Source: Sulfolobus islandicus Y.N.15.51
Lineage (GTDB): Archaea; Thermoproteota; Thermoprotei_A; Sulfolobales; Sulfolobaceae
DNA: 64,000 nt
NCBI RefSeq assembly: GCF_000022485.1
Contig: NC_012623.1
Coordinates: 496,001-560,000 of the forward strand
Direction of reading: 5' to 3'
Shown here: positions 45,578-54,530 of the stretch, in pieces
Layout of the letters: every line of letters begins with the position of its first letter
How positions within the stretch are numbered: the stretch's first letter is position 1
Notes under the pieces: generated by a model
What the model was told of the DNA's origin: nothing
What the model saw: the letters and a program-made list of their open reading frames with translations, nothing else
Database searches by the model: none
Program-made: the position numbers and the translations under genes

Positions 45578-45950
45578 CCAATTGCAGGAATAGATGTATC
45601 AAAAGACAAACTAGTCATATATTTCCAAGATAAATTCTACGAGTTACCAAATGATAGGCAAGCGTTTGAGGAGATAAGGAAGATCTTGCCTAAGGGCTGT
45701 AAGAGAGGTATAGAAAGTACCGGAGTTTACCACATTAACCTCACCAAGTACTTGGGTAAAGAGTACGACGTGAGGATTATTAATTCCTTCATACTCAAGA
45801 AGTTCAAGGATTTTGGGGGAAGAAGAGCGACAAGAATGATGCTAAACTTGTTGAACTAGTTGTAATGTAGTGAGTTTGCAATGAGTGATGTTAGGGAGTT
45901 AACAAGCCAATGGGATTTTGTTACTAGGAGCATTGCTAGAGTTAAGAACA
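45578..45950 (+). pseudogene. IS110 transposase remnant
   Basis: DEDD half only. It reads IAGIDVSKDKLVIYF (Asp), RGIESTGVYHINLTKY (Glu), then after a frameshift near 45820-45825 KKSDKNDAKLVELVV (Asp-Asp). A stop follows and the frame goes on SEFAMSDVRELTSQWDF...ARVKNK until it ends at the tRNA-like sequence at 45955. The Tnp20 half is gone. A different IS110 type from the copy at 12 kb. Confidence 0.78.
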
Positions 45951-45954
45951 AGTT

Positions 45955-45985
45955 TTCTGGGGTTCAAATCCCCTGCGGCGGCACC
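45955..45985 (+). repeat. tRNA 3'-end fragment, copy 1 (probable att scar)
   Basis: TCTGGGGTTCAAATCCCCTG followed by CGGCGGCACC is a T-arm (GGGG-TTCAAAT-CCCC), the 3' acceptor strand CGGCGGC, discriminator A and part of CCA. Nothing upstream can form the rest of a tRNA. One extra T breaks the T-arm/acceptor join. This is what an integrative element leaves at its attachment site. Confidence 0.7.
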
Positions 45986-46090
45986 TTAACTAAATTTGCT
46001 GATAATTTCGGACAGTTTTCTCGATGAGGAACTGCTAAAAAGTAAGGATTAAATAATAATATCTTAATAACATCGTATAAGTTTAAGCTT

Positions 46091-46522
46091 TTATCTTTCT
46101 CCGAATCTATACTTGTAAGTCTTAATTTTACTCTTCAAATTCTCAACAAGTGCTTTAGTCTCGAAGCTTACACTCTTCCCCTCCATGGCCTCCTCAGCCC
46201 TTGATAAGTATTCCTTAGCCCTCAAGTAGAGATCCTTGTTATCATAAGCTACAGCGTTTTGCAAATACACCATACCAATCATAGCTAACTGCTTGATATA
46301 TTCCTCACCCTTAGCAAACTTGAGATTAGCCTCAAAGCCCTTAATGTATCTTTCATCAATCGGTTGCCCGCTATCCGGTAAGATTGTAATTGTCACTTTT
46401 TTCATAAAGGGGGATATAAGACCATGGCTTCTAAGGTATCTATCAAAGTAACTTGATGAAGTCGCAAACACTGCCAAGGGAATTATAATAATAAGAATAT
46501 TGGCTAACGTCAAGTTATGCAA
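46091..46522 (-). CDS. Unknown membrane-anchored helical protein, copy 1
   Basis: 143 aa from a TTG. One or more N-terminal membrane helices (NLTLANILIIIIPLAVFA), then helical repeats like TPR (YIKQLAMIGMVYLQNAVAYDNKDLYLRAKEYLSRAEEAMEG). The frame extends upstream with SFSKWLGLALLFIGLPIAI, a further helix, to a run of eight A's at about 46621-46628. With nine A's this would join ATG 46635 in frame. So the gene has probably lost its proper start by a one-base deletion. Its last ~50 codons recur, decayed, at 51870-52030. Confidence 0.55.
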   Translation of the reverse strand: MHNLTLANILIIIIPLAVFATSSSYFDRYLRSHGLISPFMKKVTITILPDSGQPIDERYIKGFEANLKFAKGEEYIKQLAMIGMVYLQNAVAYDNKDLYLRAKEYLSRAEEAMEGKSVSFETKALVENLKSKIKTYKYRFGER

Positions 46523-46832
46523 TAAGTAGTAAGTGATGGAAAACGATAATATAAAGGCTATTGCTATAGGTAAGCCTATAAACAGTAATGCTAAACCTAG
46601 CCATTTAGAGAAGGACAGTCTTTTTTTTCATTCATTGCTTTCCCCTAAACAATTTCTGCTTTTTAGGATAAAATATCTAATGTATCTGGTTTACTGGGTA
46701 GCTTAACACTTTAAAAATCTAAAATCGACTATAAATTTGATTATCTAGCTTATGATTAGAAAATGCTCTAATAAGCTTCAAGGACTAGAAAATGTTAAAG
46801 GTTAAGTTTATTACAAATAGTATGTATGCTCA

Positions 46833-47246
46833 TTAAATTCTGAAATCTCTAATGTGGTGAACGAAAGGTAGATCGCTTACCTTTCTGAGCAATTTTTCAT
46901 CAGCAGTGTAAACTTTCTCTCCTAGAACTTTTCCAAGAGATATGTATGCTGAATCGTAAATAGTTATTCCGTATTTAAGGGATAGGGAGACAGTATCGTT
47001 TAATATCTCGTCAAGAGGATAGAGGGTTATTTGAAAATCGGATAAGATCTTACCCACCTCTTGTAATTCCTTTTCTCCCAAACCGTATGTGTATTTTAGC
47101 CCATCTAATACCTCAAAGGGGAGAATTCAAGGGGCTGATAAGTCTTCCAAACCCTTAACGTAAGCTTCTCTTACTAAAAGTGCTTCTTTACTGTAATTCT
47201 CGTTAGCGAACCACTTTATTACTACTGAGGCATCTACAACTGCCAA
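46833..47246 (-). pseudogene. vapC with an internal stop codon
   Basis: PIN-domain toxin reading LAVVDASVVIKWFANENYSK (first Asp) from TTG 47246. At 47127-47129 an in-frame TGA follows EDLSAP. The frame then goes on ILPFEVLDGLKYTYGLGE, YDSAYISLGKVLGEKVYTAD (late Asp residues). A single C-to-T change (CGA to TGA) would explain it. The toxin is therefore dead. Confidence 0.75.
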
Positions 47247-47500
47247 TTCTTATCACGCCATTCCCTTATAACCTCCTCAGACTTCTTTCCTCCATAATTC
47301 AGAAAGAATTCGTATGACTTGATTGAGGCTTCAGCAATTCTCTTATAATCCTTCCCCCTCTTTTTCTTCCTCTCCTCCTCTTCAATAACCTCTTCAATTT
47401 TCCTCCTTATTACATCACTCCAGTTAATTTAACTGAGCTCATCCATATTTTTCTTCAACTCATCATCAATCCTTTACTAATTATTGGCATATTTTATTGT
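47234..47500 (-). pseudogene. vapB (ribbon-helix-helix type), decayed
   Basis: Upstream partner of the dead vapC. The frame DDELKKNMDELS-stop-INWSDVIRRKIEEVIEEEERKK is an RHH antitoxin with a TAA at 47429-47431 (GAA expected in SEINWSDV). The N-terminal strand lies in another frame. It ends EVIREWRDKNWQL, overlapping the vapC start. Confidence 0.65.
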
Positions 47501-47895
47501 TCTCGCCGTATATTATAAACCTTACGTCCGTGTAATAAATGTATTACATCCTGAAAGAACTTTACTAAAAGTGATTCATTGTGCACGGTTGAGCGTAAGT
47601 GTTAATGCGTTTTTAGAGTCCAATACTAATTTGCGCAAGAATATAATAACGTTTTAACCCTTACTATCTTGCAACTTCAGCATACCTTGACTATAAACAT
47701 TCCTTGAGAGGATGCTAGTAAATATGCTAAAATAAATTAGAACTATTACGTTCCATAAAACCATCAAATTGATAAAAAGCCATATTGAAATAAAGATTAT
47801 TTTTTTAATAATATAAAAACTTCTTAATGACAGCCTTCCTTCCCCTGATCATGATAGAACAGTTTAAATATTTAAGAGTACTATTATACTACTGT
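47501..47895. other. Intergenic stretch before the second vapB
   Basis: About 395 AT-rich bases with no frame I can support. A TTTAAATATTTAAG stretch at about 47863-47876 is the probable promoter of the AbrB-type vapB (ATG 47896). The rest looks like degenerate island DNA. Confidence 0.4.
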
Positions 47896-48129
47896 ATGCC
47901 AGAAACTGTGGTCACGAGAAAATACCAAGTTACAATCCCTAAGGAGGTTAGGGAAGCCTTAGGAATAAAGATGGGGGACAAGCTAATTGTGAAAGTTGAG
48001 GACGGTAAGATAATAATGGAACCTGTAAGAGCACAAGATGCGTTAAAAAGGTTATCCACGCTTGCTGACAGATATCTTGGAGGACCGAGAGCCATTGATG
48101 CGGTGAAACTTGTTGAAGAATCTATTGAA
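47896..48129 (+). pseudogene. vapB (AbrB type), C-terminus displaced by an IS
   Basis: MPETVVTRKYQVTIPKEVRE is the start (a longer frame opens at 47827, but lacks homology). The AbrB domain is complete (GIKMGDKLIVKVEDGKIIMEPV) and is followed by the linker ADRYLGGPRAIDAVKLVEESIE. At 48130 IS sequence begins and the frame runs on into it (RCFVGYFR...). The original tail EINKAIERETGIY lies beyond the IS at 49168-49218, in frame. The DNA-binding part may still fold, but the toxin-binding part is replaced. Confidence 0.72.
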
Positions 48130-49167
48130 AGGTGCTTTGTGGGCTACTTCAGAATTATACAAAAATTTATAAATAATTATACCGAGTATTACCCATGGGA
48201 AAGAGTAAGTACAAGAGGGATTGGCCAAGTACGACGAGAACGTTATAACGAGATATACCCTAATGTTCCCCTTCTACGTCTTCGAACACTGGTGGGATTT
48301 ACTAGCAGAGGAGAATAGGAATGCCAAGAAAACCTACAAGGCACCAAAGGAGTTCAACGAATTCCTAGCATTCCTCCACACCTTCCTACCTTATAGGGCC
48401 ATAGAAGGAGTATTGAGAGCACTAGAGAGACTGAAAATCATCCCAACAAGCCTAGACTACTCAACAATATGGGAAAGAGTAAGAAACATGAACATAAAAT
48501 TCCCAGAGGCAAATGACCAACTTGAAGTAATAGCAGACGCAACGGGAATAAGCACAAACAAGGGAGGACAATACATTATAGCAAAATGGGGTAAAACCAA
48601 GGACTCAAAATTCCTCAAAATCGAAATAGTAATTGATAAGGACCAATTCAACGTAATAAACGCTGAAGTAACCAGCAACGAGGTTGAGACTGCAGTTAAG
48701 ACAGTTAAGGATTTACAAGATAAGGGAAAGAAGGTCAAGAAGTTTTATGGAGATAAAGCTTATGATGCTAATGAGGTTTACAAGACTGGGGTTGAGATTG
48801 TTGTCCCACCTAGGAAGAACGCTTCTACTAGGCGTGGCCATCCTGCCAGGAGAAAGGCTGTAAGGGAGTTCAAGAGGTTGGGTTATAATCGTTGGAGGGA
48901 GGAGAAGGGTTATGGTGTTAGGTGGAGGATTGAGTCCTTATTCTCTGCTGTGAAGCGTACTTTTGGGGAATCTGTTAGGGCTACAAGTTTTTTAGGACAA
49001 GTGGTTGAGGCTAAGCTCAAGTTCTGGGCTTATGCATGGATGGTCCACTTGGCTAATTCTTTAGTTGGTAGAGCTCCGGGTATTAGGGTGTGAGCTTGCG
49101 AATAACGTTGAAATAAATATTAATTACTGAAAAATTCTCAGTGTATCATATCATGCTTATGAAATAA
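48130..49167 (+). mobile_element. ISC1058-like element (IS5 group)
   Basis: About 1.04 kb between two copies of ATTGAA (48124-48129 and 49168-49173), whose removal joins the vapB frame. Imperfect inverted sequence AGAATTxTxCAxxAATT is found near both ends (48151 onward, and 49138 backward). Ends are thus approximate. The family is set by the transposase. The name is from memory. Confidence 0.65.
48194..49093 (+). pseudogene. ISC1058-like transposase with an N-terminal frameshift
   Basis: DDE transposase of the IS5 family: VIADATGISTNKGGQY (Asp), KKFYGDKAYDANEVYK (Asp), RWRIESLFSAVKRTFGESV (Glu). The ATG at 48194 reads MGKSKYKRDW, then one base is missing in GATTGGCC (about 48221-48224); the frame starting at TTG 48221 goes on AKYDENVITRYTLMFPF. 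From that TTG a 290-aa protein lacking only ~9 residues could still be made. Confidence 0.75.
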
Positions 49168-49189
49168 ATTGAAGAGATCAACAAAGCAA

Positions 49190-49654
49190 TTGAAAGGGAA
49201 ACGGGTATATATTGATACTAATATCTTTATTTATGTAGCATTAAAAAACCCAGAGTTTTACGATGAGTGTTATAAAGTTTTGGAAATGCTTATATCTAAC
49301 GAATTTGAGGGTTACGGCTCTGATCTTGTTTTATTTGAGCTATTCGGTAGCTTAGCTAAGATCAATGTTAATGTAGCGTATGAAGCGGTTAATTCGTATC
49401 TAGATCTTCCAATAATAATTCTTAAATTAAATAGGGATACGTTTGGTTATGCCAAGGAAATATCCGAGTTGGCTGAAGTCAATTACGATTCCCTACATGC
49501 TGCTCTAGTTGCACAAAATGAGGTTGAAGTAGTTGTTACAGAGGATGTAAATGATTGGAGTAAAATATTGAAAGTGTGGCCTAAAATTAAGGACAAATTT
49601 AGTGCTAAAGAACTGACTGTCATTTCACCTACAAAAGGTAAATTACCAATATGA
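49190..49654 (+). CDS. vapC: VapC-type PIN toxin, separated from its antitoxin
   Basis: RVYIDTNIFIYVALKN (Asp), DLVLFELFGSLAKI (Glu), NYDSLHAALVAQ (Asp) and VVTEDVNDWSKI (Asp) are the PIN acidic residues in order. The frame is intact. TTG 49190 gives KGKRVYIDTN; another TTG lies at 49169. Before the IS hit, it overlapped vapB. Now its promoter and antitoxin end are cut off by ~1 kb of IS, so expression must come from the IS or be absent. Confidence 0.78.
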   Translation: MKGKRVYIDTNIFIYVALKNPEFYDECYKVLEMLISNEFEGYGSDLVLFELFGSLAKINVNVAYEAVNSYLDLPIIILKLNRDTFGYAKEISELAEVNYDSLHAALVAQNEVEVVVTEDVNDWSKILKVWPKIKDKFSAKELTVISPTKGKLPI

Positions 49655-49889
49655 AAATTACCGATTTTAGGTGAGTTATTAAAGTTTCTAATACTTTTTT
49701 GTAAAAGTTATTGAAATAGTTACTTATTCTATCTGTTACTTGCTTCAGTTACGCTACTGGTGGTTAGAGAAAAATATCCACGGTATATCAGTCCGTTAGT
49801 ATTTCTGGAAAATTCTTAGACCTCAATTTTATCTAATCCTAAGTACGTTATTATATTAAGATTAAACCTATACTTATTTTCCTCAAAGA

Positions 49890-50740
49890 ACTACTTAATA
49901 CAGTTTTTTAACGTCCTTTATCGTATAAAATATTTTATTACTCATGTAGTCCTTGAGGGACTTGAAGACCACCTCAACCATGTTAACCTCAGACGAGTAG
50001 TTAGGAGTAAAAATGGGATGAATACCCTTTCCTACCACAAACCTCAAGCCTAGTCTTGTGAGGAGAATAATTATCCATATAAACCCCTCCATTACCAAAA
50101 CTTAAAATACCTCAAAAAGTACTTCAAAGACTCGGAATTAGGCCTACTGAAGATACCAGTAATTACATCACCAAGCGTTTATAGCAAGAAAAACGCGAAC
50201 CGAAGAAAAACCCATATTGACGCACATAACAAGCTTACTACCAATCTTAACCATCTTGATCAACGTACTAATTACTGCCCTACTCTAGAAAGAACAGCGC
50301 CTCTCCTTCCAATTTTAAAGTCTTCCCGCATGTTCTTTTCCGCTTGAACGTTTGTTGGTCTAGGTTTCACTAGGTTATATCCTAGTTCGTGAACTAGCTC
50401 GTATAATCTTGATTTCTTGTACTCTATTCCTTGTTGTTTTATTTTTAGTGTTCTCATTGTCCAATATTCTTGTTGCATTCCGTACTTTTGTGGTTGGTCT
50501 TCCAGTATTTGTTTTTCTTTCTCAGCTTTTCTCGGTCTTCCCGATCTGGGCTTGTCTCTTAGTCCATTAAGACCTTCTTTCTTGTACTCGCCAACCCACA
50601 ATTTTATTGTGGAATAACCCTTGTTCAGCATTTTCGAAACTTCCTTCTCCGATTTACCGTCAACTAAGTGCAACTTTACTGCGAGAATTCTCTCCTTAAT
50701 CCTAGCGTCCTTCTCTTCCTCATAAGCTTGAACCAAATCT
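49890..50740 (-). pseudogene. IS630-family transposase remnant
   Basis: N-terminal helix-turn-helix half (KEVSKMLNKGYSTIKLWVGEYKKEGLNGLRDKPRSGRPRK) from 50736 to 50272, and the C-terminal DDE tail (HPIFTPNYSSEVNMVEVVFKSLKDYM, carrying the last Glu) from 50098 to 49895. The middle is shifted and shortened. Typical IS630 (ISC1048/1078-like) architecture; no function left. Confidence 0.75.
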
Positions 50741-50778
50741 TGTATAATTCAATTTGGAAATACTAGTCTATAAACTTT

Positions 50779-50938
50779 TTGGAAATACTAACAGACTTCG
50801 AGACCTTAACATGGGACGCAAAGAGGTTCTTGCGCTCCATATCTAAGAAAGTAAATGACCTCATATACAGTGTGAATAGATGCGGTGAACCTTGGACGTT
50901 AATACTGAATGAAGTTACCTTGCCCTTTAAAGTCTGAC
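50779..50938 (+). pseudogene. C-terminal gene scrap of unknown origin
   Basis: A frame without start reads FLEILTDFETLTWDAKRFLR, then SISKKVNDLIYSVNRCGEPW and TLILNEVTLPFKV-stop. It lies against the IS630 end. It could be the tail of a gene that the IS cut off. Identity unknown. Confidence 0.3.
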
Positions 50939-51207
50939 TAAGTAAGAATAATCTGTAAAACCTCATTGCATATTATATCGCAAGATACTGAACATATAGC
51001 ATATATAATCGGATCCTCAATGAGTATTATACAGACATCCACTTCACATACTTCATCACATGCAATTGCACTAGCTACTTTAGTTGCAATTAAATTACAT
51101 AATACTTGGCATATTTCAAATTCTATCGGATTCGGATCTTTCCCTTCTTCACTCTTTTGTTGCAAAGGGTAAGGGTGGTATAGCTTATCTGGTATCAATA
51201 CCTCCAT
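50938..51207 (-). CDS. Eight-cysteine small protein, archaeocin-like (89 aa)
   Basis: After a ~30-residue polar leader, the rest has eight Cys in an ordered array: Cys33-x3-Cys37-x12-Cys50-x3-Cys54-x4-Cys59-x12-Cys72-x3-Cys76-x3-Cys80, set in a hydrophobic helix-like background (EICQVLCNLIATKVASAIAC). This spacing and style recall the halocin C8-type archaeal peptide antibiotics. It starts inside the end of the 111-aa gene, in another frame. It may be the toxin part of a precursor or be translated by coupling. Alternatively a secreted disulfide-rich protein of other use. Confidence 0.5.
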   Translation of the reverse strand: MEVLIPDKLYHPYPLQQKSEEGKDPNPIEFEICQVLCNLIATKVASAIACDEVCEVDVCIILIEDPIIYAICSVSCDIICNEVLQIILT

Positions 51208-51520
51208 TCTCTATCTTTCTAGTCTTGGTTCCACATCCCGTTACCCCTTCCTTAATCAAAATTCTATGCTTGTCCCCTTCTCTTCCTAAATACTTCACTT
51301 TAAAACTTCTAAGTACACTTTCAGAACCGTAGTTTATCCTATAAGTTATCTCGTGCTCACCGAAAGGATCACCCTCTATTAACTGACTCCACTGAATTAT
51401 CTTTGACGGTTGTCCTTCATACTCCATTAATGTCACTCCTTGCCTAAAAACTTGCTTATTATCTTTCTTCTCCCCATAACGCAACAATTTAACACTTTTA
51501 GGCTTTAAACTCTGAAGCAT
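51185..51520 (-). CDS. Partner of the Cys-rich protein (111 aa)
   Basis: No family recognised. Soluble, probably beta-rich (KIIQWSQLIEGDPFGEHEIT, VKYLGREGDKHRILIKEGVTG). Upstream of, and overlapping by 23 bases, the 8-Cys gene. In halocin C8 the N-terminal half of the precursor is the immunity protein, so a leader/immunity role is possible but is only inference. AT-rich promoter box about 21-27 nt before the ATG. Confidence 0.5.
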   Translation of the reverse strand: MLQSLKPKSVKLLRYGEKKDNKQVFRQGVTLMEYEGQPSKIIQWSQLIEGDPFGEHEITYRINYGSESVLRSFKVKYLGREGDKHRILIKEGVTGCGTKTRKIENGGIDTR

Positions 51521-51826
51521 AAAAGAATTGAAATCTTTTAAAAAAGTTAACTATAATGGAATACCTTAACATTACTCATCACTTATTTTGCTTCTAACCT
51601 AACTAGGTTATAGTTTGAAAGAATAGGCCTCTTTTTGAAACTGGAGGCAACAGAAAAATTCCTTAACTCAGCATAGAGATGCTAACAGCCTTAACAAATA
51701 CTCAAGGTATAAGCGATAGTAAGAGAACAAAGTTAAGTTAAAACTCCATAGTAGTTGTTTCAATAAATCATTTAACACAAAGGCGTTAAATCAAACCTAT
51801 TAATTTAACGTTTTATACATCCGATT
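51521..51826. other. Gene-free stretch between the Cys-rich pair and the tRNA-like repeat
   Basis: AT-rich, no coding frame to support. Contains the promoter of the 111-aa gene near its left end. Confidence 0.4.
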
Positions 51827-51856
51827 TTCCGGGGTTCAAATCCCCGCGGCGGCACT
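51827..51856 (+). repeat. tRNA 3'-end fragment, copy 2 (probable att scar)
   Basis: TTTTCCGGGGTTCAAATCCC then CGCGGCGGCACT: a proper T-arm (CGGGG-TTCAAAT-CCCCG), acceptor strand CGGCGGC and discriminator A. No upstream tRNA half. About 5.87 kb from copy 1, in the same orientation. Confidence 0.72.
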
Positions 51857-51867
51857 CTCATATCTAC

Positions 51868-52030
51868 GAATTTATCTTTCTCCGAATCTGTACTTATACA
51901 TCTCAATCTTACTCTTCAACTTACAACTAATATTTTAACCTCAAAACTCACATCCTTTCCTCGTATCACCTCCTCAGCCCTTGCCAGATACTCCTTAGCC
52001 CTCAAGTAGAGATCCTTATTATAGCCTTTT
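51868..52030 (-). pseudogene. Decayed copy 2 of the 46091 gene
   Basis: The plus-strand text TTTATCTTTCTCCGAATCTG and TCCTTAGCCCTCAAGTAGAG repeats the 3' part of the gene at 46091-46230 with scattered changes and small deletions. It ends near 52030. It begins 12 bases after tRNA-like copy 2, while copy 1 lies ~100 bases after its tRNA-like piece. Confidence 0.7.
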
Positions 52031-52339
52031 TCATAATAGTTTTAAAGGCTTATAAGGATCAGTTTTAACTTAAGATGTTGAAAACGAGCAAATTGATCAA
52101 ATCAACCAGTATACCTTGTATTGATAAATATTGATTTCCCTTAGTATTTAATGATAAAAACATTATATTTATATTTCTATGAGTTTTTAGCGCATAGTAA
52201 TGTGTTAATTCAATATTCCTACTCATTATAAAGAAAGAACATTTAATAAATTTATATACAAATGATGGCAGCATATCTACACTGGATATTCTGATAGTTA
52301 AGTTTAATTATTGGTGATTAGACTATTCTTTGGTAAAAG
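52031..52339. other. Gene-free stretch before the third vapBC
   Basis: AT-rich with no supported frame. A 69-codon minus-strand frame here looks random. The end contains the vapB promoter. Confidence 0.4.
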
Positions 52340-52564
52340 ATGGAGAAAGTGGTAATAAAGAGAGTTGACATCCAAGGAAGGATAGTTATACCAAAAGAAT
52401 GGAGGAACAAGTTTAACACTGACGAGTTCATCCTAGTTCTAAAAGACGATAGGATTGAGCTTTACCCCCGTGTTTCAAACTTAACAAAACTTATTGATAG
52501 CATTAATGTTGAAGAATTGCCAAGTGATTGGCATGAGCTTAAACGTAAAGTTTATAGACTCTAA
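52340..52564 (+). CDS. vapB: VapB-type antitoxin, AbrB fold
   Basis: 74 aa. KRVDIQGRIVIPKEWRNKF and LKDDRIELYPRV form the AbrB domain; the tail NLTKLIDSINVEELPSDWHELKRKV binds the toxin. Overlaps vapC by 32 bases. The intact pair in this island. Confidence 0.85.
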   Translation: MEKVVIKRVDIQGRIVIPKEWRNKFNTDEFILVLKDDRIELYPRVSNLTKLIDSINVEELPSDWHELKRKVYRL

Positions 52565-52961
52565 CGTGTTCATATATGCATTACTGAAACCAAAACGTTC
52601 AGTTGATGAAAAAATTGTGAAAATGAAAGAGAAAGCAAAGGAAATATTGACGCGAATTGATAACGGGGAGGAAAAAGTTCTAACTACTGTAGTTCACATC
52701 TCTGAAATTGCTAACGTAATTGAGAGCTTATCTAACCTCACGACCTCAATTAAGGTTATCGAAAACGTGATTAACAACGAGAATATTATCGTTAAAGAAG
52801 TCACAGTGCAAGATTACACTGAAGCTGTTAAAATAGCCAATGAGGAAAACCTAAGCATTAATGATGCTCTGGCTTATGTTATAATGATGAAAAATGGTAT
52901 CAACGAGATTTACACTTTTGATGAAAAACATTTTAGGAAATTGAATGTGAAGATTTTGTGA
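52533..52961 (+). CDS. vapC: VapC-type PIN toxin
   Basis: MSLNVKFIDSNVFIYALLKP gives the first Asp; VVHISEIANVIE (Glu), LSINDALAYVIMMK (Asp) and EIYTFDEKHFRKL (Asp) follow. ~142 aa. I use the ATG at 52533, not the upstream ATG at 52494, because the PIN strand starts right after it. Intact frame. Confidence 0.83.
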   Translation: MSLNVKFIDSNVFIYALLKPKRSVDEKIVKMKEKAKEILTRIDNGEEKVLTTVVHISEIANVIESLSNLTTSIKVIENVINNENIIVKEVTVQDYTEAVKIANEENLSINDALAYVIMMKNGINEIYTFDEKHFRKLNVKIL

Positions 52962-53745
52962 ATGTCTACCTCAAAGTGTAACTATTAAGCTAAATATTAC
53001 TAGCTAGCTTAGAGTTTTTCTTACTGAATTAACTTAAAGTTCAATGAGTGTACCAGGTCTAACTTTCAACAATCCTCTTCCTCAATAATAAAAGCTTTTT
53101 CAGCCTCCTATTTCACCTTAATGAGTCCTTAAACCCATCGTTCATGGATAGGCTCGTTAAAAGGAGTATAAAAGCTGTAAATAGGAGTTTAGAGGTTATC
53201 AAATATTCACAAGATGCAGTCTTATGGTGAAGAAAATTAATACTAGAATTTATACCTTAATTACGATACCATCTCTACACTTTAATCCGTTATTAGCAAG
53301 AAAATTAAAGGATATTAACATATATATACGATCTATTTAGGTGAACAAGCTCTTCCTCATCTTTACAAGACGACTAGTGTTTCTTAATACCTTAGACATA
53401 ATTTATGTAAATTGTCTTTTTATGGTTCTTAAGTATTCTAAACTATGTATGTTCAATATGCATACCTTATCAAGTTCTCACTTCTTATGTTAGAGAAAAC
53501 TTTTGTAATTACGAGCCTAGCTCTGGTATTGTAACCGTTTGTCCCTAAACTTTTATTTCACTCGTTTTATAGAAATAAAGTGAATTCGTAATGTACACTT
53601 GAATCTCCCCAACATAAGATTTAGAATTTATTTTGCTTCTTCTAGCTTAAGACCTAAGAAATCTCAACTAATCCACAAAGCAAATAACGCGAGAAAACCT
53701 AACTTTCATAAAAATTTTTATATGAGAATCATCACACTGTACGTA
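52962..53745. other. ~780-bp stretch of degenerate DNA
   Basis: No intact gene. One plus-strand frame at about 53094-53228 reads LNESLNPSFMDRLVKRSIKA and VNRSLEVIKYSQDAVLW-stop, which looks like the end of a former gene. The right end holds a TATA-like TTTTTATA box (about 53713-53720) for the next gene. Confidence 0.4.
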
Positions 53746-54525
53746 ATGCCAATTAAGGGAAAAAGGAAGTATAAGGTGGAATTCGATGATTACACATTGA
53801 CTTCAGTAAATGGAGAAATATCACTAATTGATCAATTAGGTTCAAAGGTAGATTTCTCAAGGCTGGAGATAGGAGACGATATAGCCAGTAAAATAAATTC
53901 TGATCGATATTTCTATTACAAAATAATCCCACTATCCAAATATTCTGATATAATAACGTATAGTCTCATCGATAGTATAGTAAAAGTGGGTGGATTCTAT
54001 GGAGATCTATTGGAAGCGTGTTATTTGAAAGATAGGAAAAGTGGAAATAATGATTATAATTATTTAAAATATGCCTTTGGCAAGATTTCAATAAACAACG
54101 TGAAAATATACGACACGATAGCAGATGAAGCAGTACAGAAGCTTATAGAAGAATATGGATGGGACTTCATAAATATATATGAGAATTTACGAAGTTTATT
54201 TAGAGTGTCAGTTGAAAAAGCTTACAATAAAGTAATCGAAAGCTTAGACAGCAAAAGAGAATTGGACGCCTTTATGGTCTATATTACATACTCCTACGAT
54301 AAAAATAAGGCTAAGGAAATTCTAGAGAAAACTGTGATTACACCAAATTTAGACTACAATTATGAGTATGTAATCCCAAGATGGGGGCTAGTAGGAATTG
54401 ATGATAATATTATAAAAATGTTTAGCGAGATGGGGGTAAAGGTTCATATAGACTCGCTTAAATTCAATGAGGTTAAATTCCTTCTGGCAAAAATAAATAA
54501 TGAAAAAGTTGAATTAATTAGTTAG
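53746..54525 (+). CDS. Hypothetical protein (259 aa)
   Basis: Not recognised. Mixed alpha/beta, no membrane helix. Starts MPIKGKRKYKVEFDDYTLTS from the ATG at 53746, which lies ~29 nt after a TATA-like box. Longer versions starting at 53599 or 53722 have N-termini that look non-coding. It has helix-rich middle (DTIADEAVQKLIEEYGWDF) and a C-terminal alpha/beta part (RWGLVGIDDNIIKMFSEMGV). Confidence 0.55.
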   Translation: MPIKGKRKYKVEFDDYTLTSVNGEISLIDQLGSKVDFSRLEIGDDIASKINSDRYFYYKIIPLSKYSDIITYSLIDSIVKVGGFYGDLLEACYLKDRKSGNNDYNYLKYAFGKISINNVKIYDTIADEAVQKLIEEYGWDFINIYENLRSLFRVSVEKAYNKVIESLDSKRELDAFMVYITYSYDKNKAKEILEKTVITPNLDYNYEYVIPRWGLVGIDDNIIKMFSEMGVKVHIDSLKFNEVKFLLAKINNEKVELIS

Positions 54526-54530
54526 ATAAT

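Noticed and set aside
45349-45618. 89-codon minus-strand frame
   Set aside because: Antisense to the HxlR end and the structured IS110 left end; the composition is not protein-like.
50753-50791. 13-base direct repeat TTTGGAAATACTA as an IS630 target duplication
   Set aside because: IS630 elements duplicate TA only, and both copies lie on the same side of the element; probably a local duplication.
45955-51856. Intact tRNA genes at the two GGGGTTCAAATCCCC sites
   Set aside because: Only the T-arm and 3' acceptor strand are present; no matching 5' strand, D-arm or anticodon arm lies upstream in either place.
52065-52274. 69-codon minus-strand frame
   Set aside because: No homology pattern, poor start context, and lies in degenerate AT-rich DNA.
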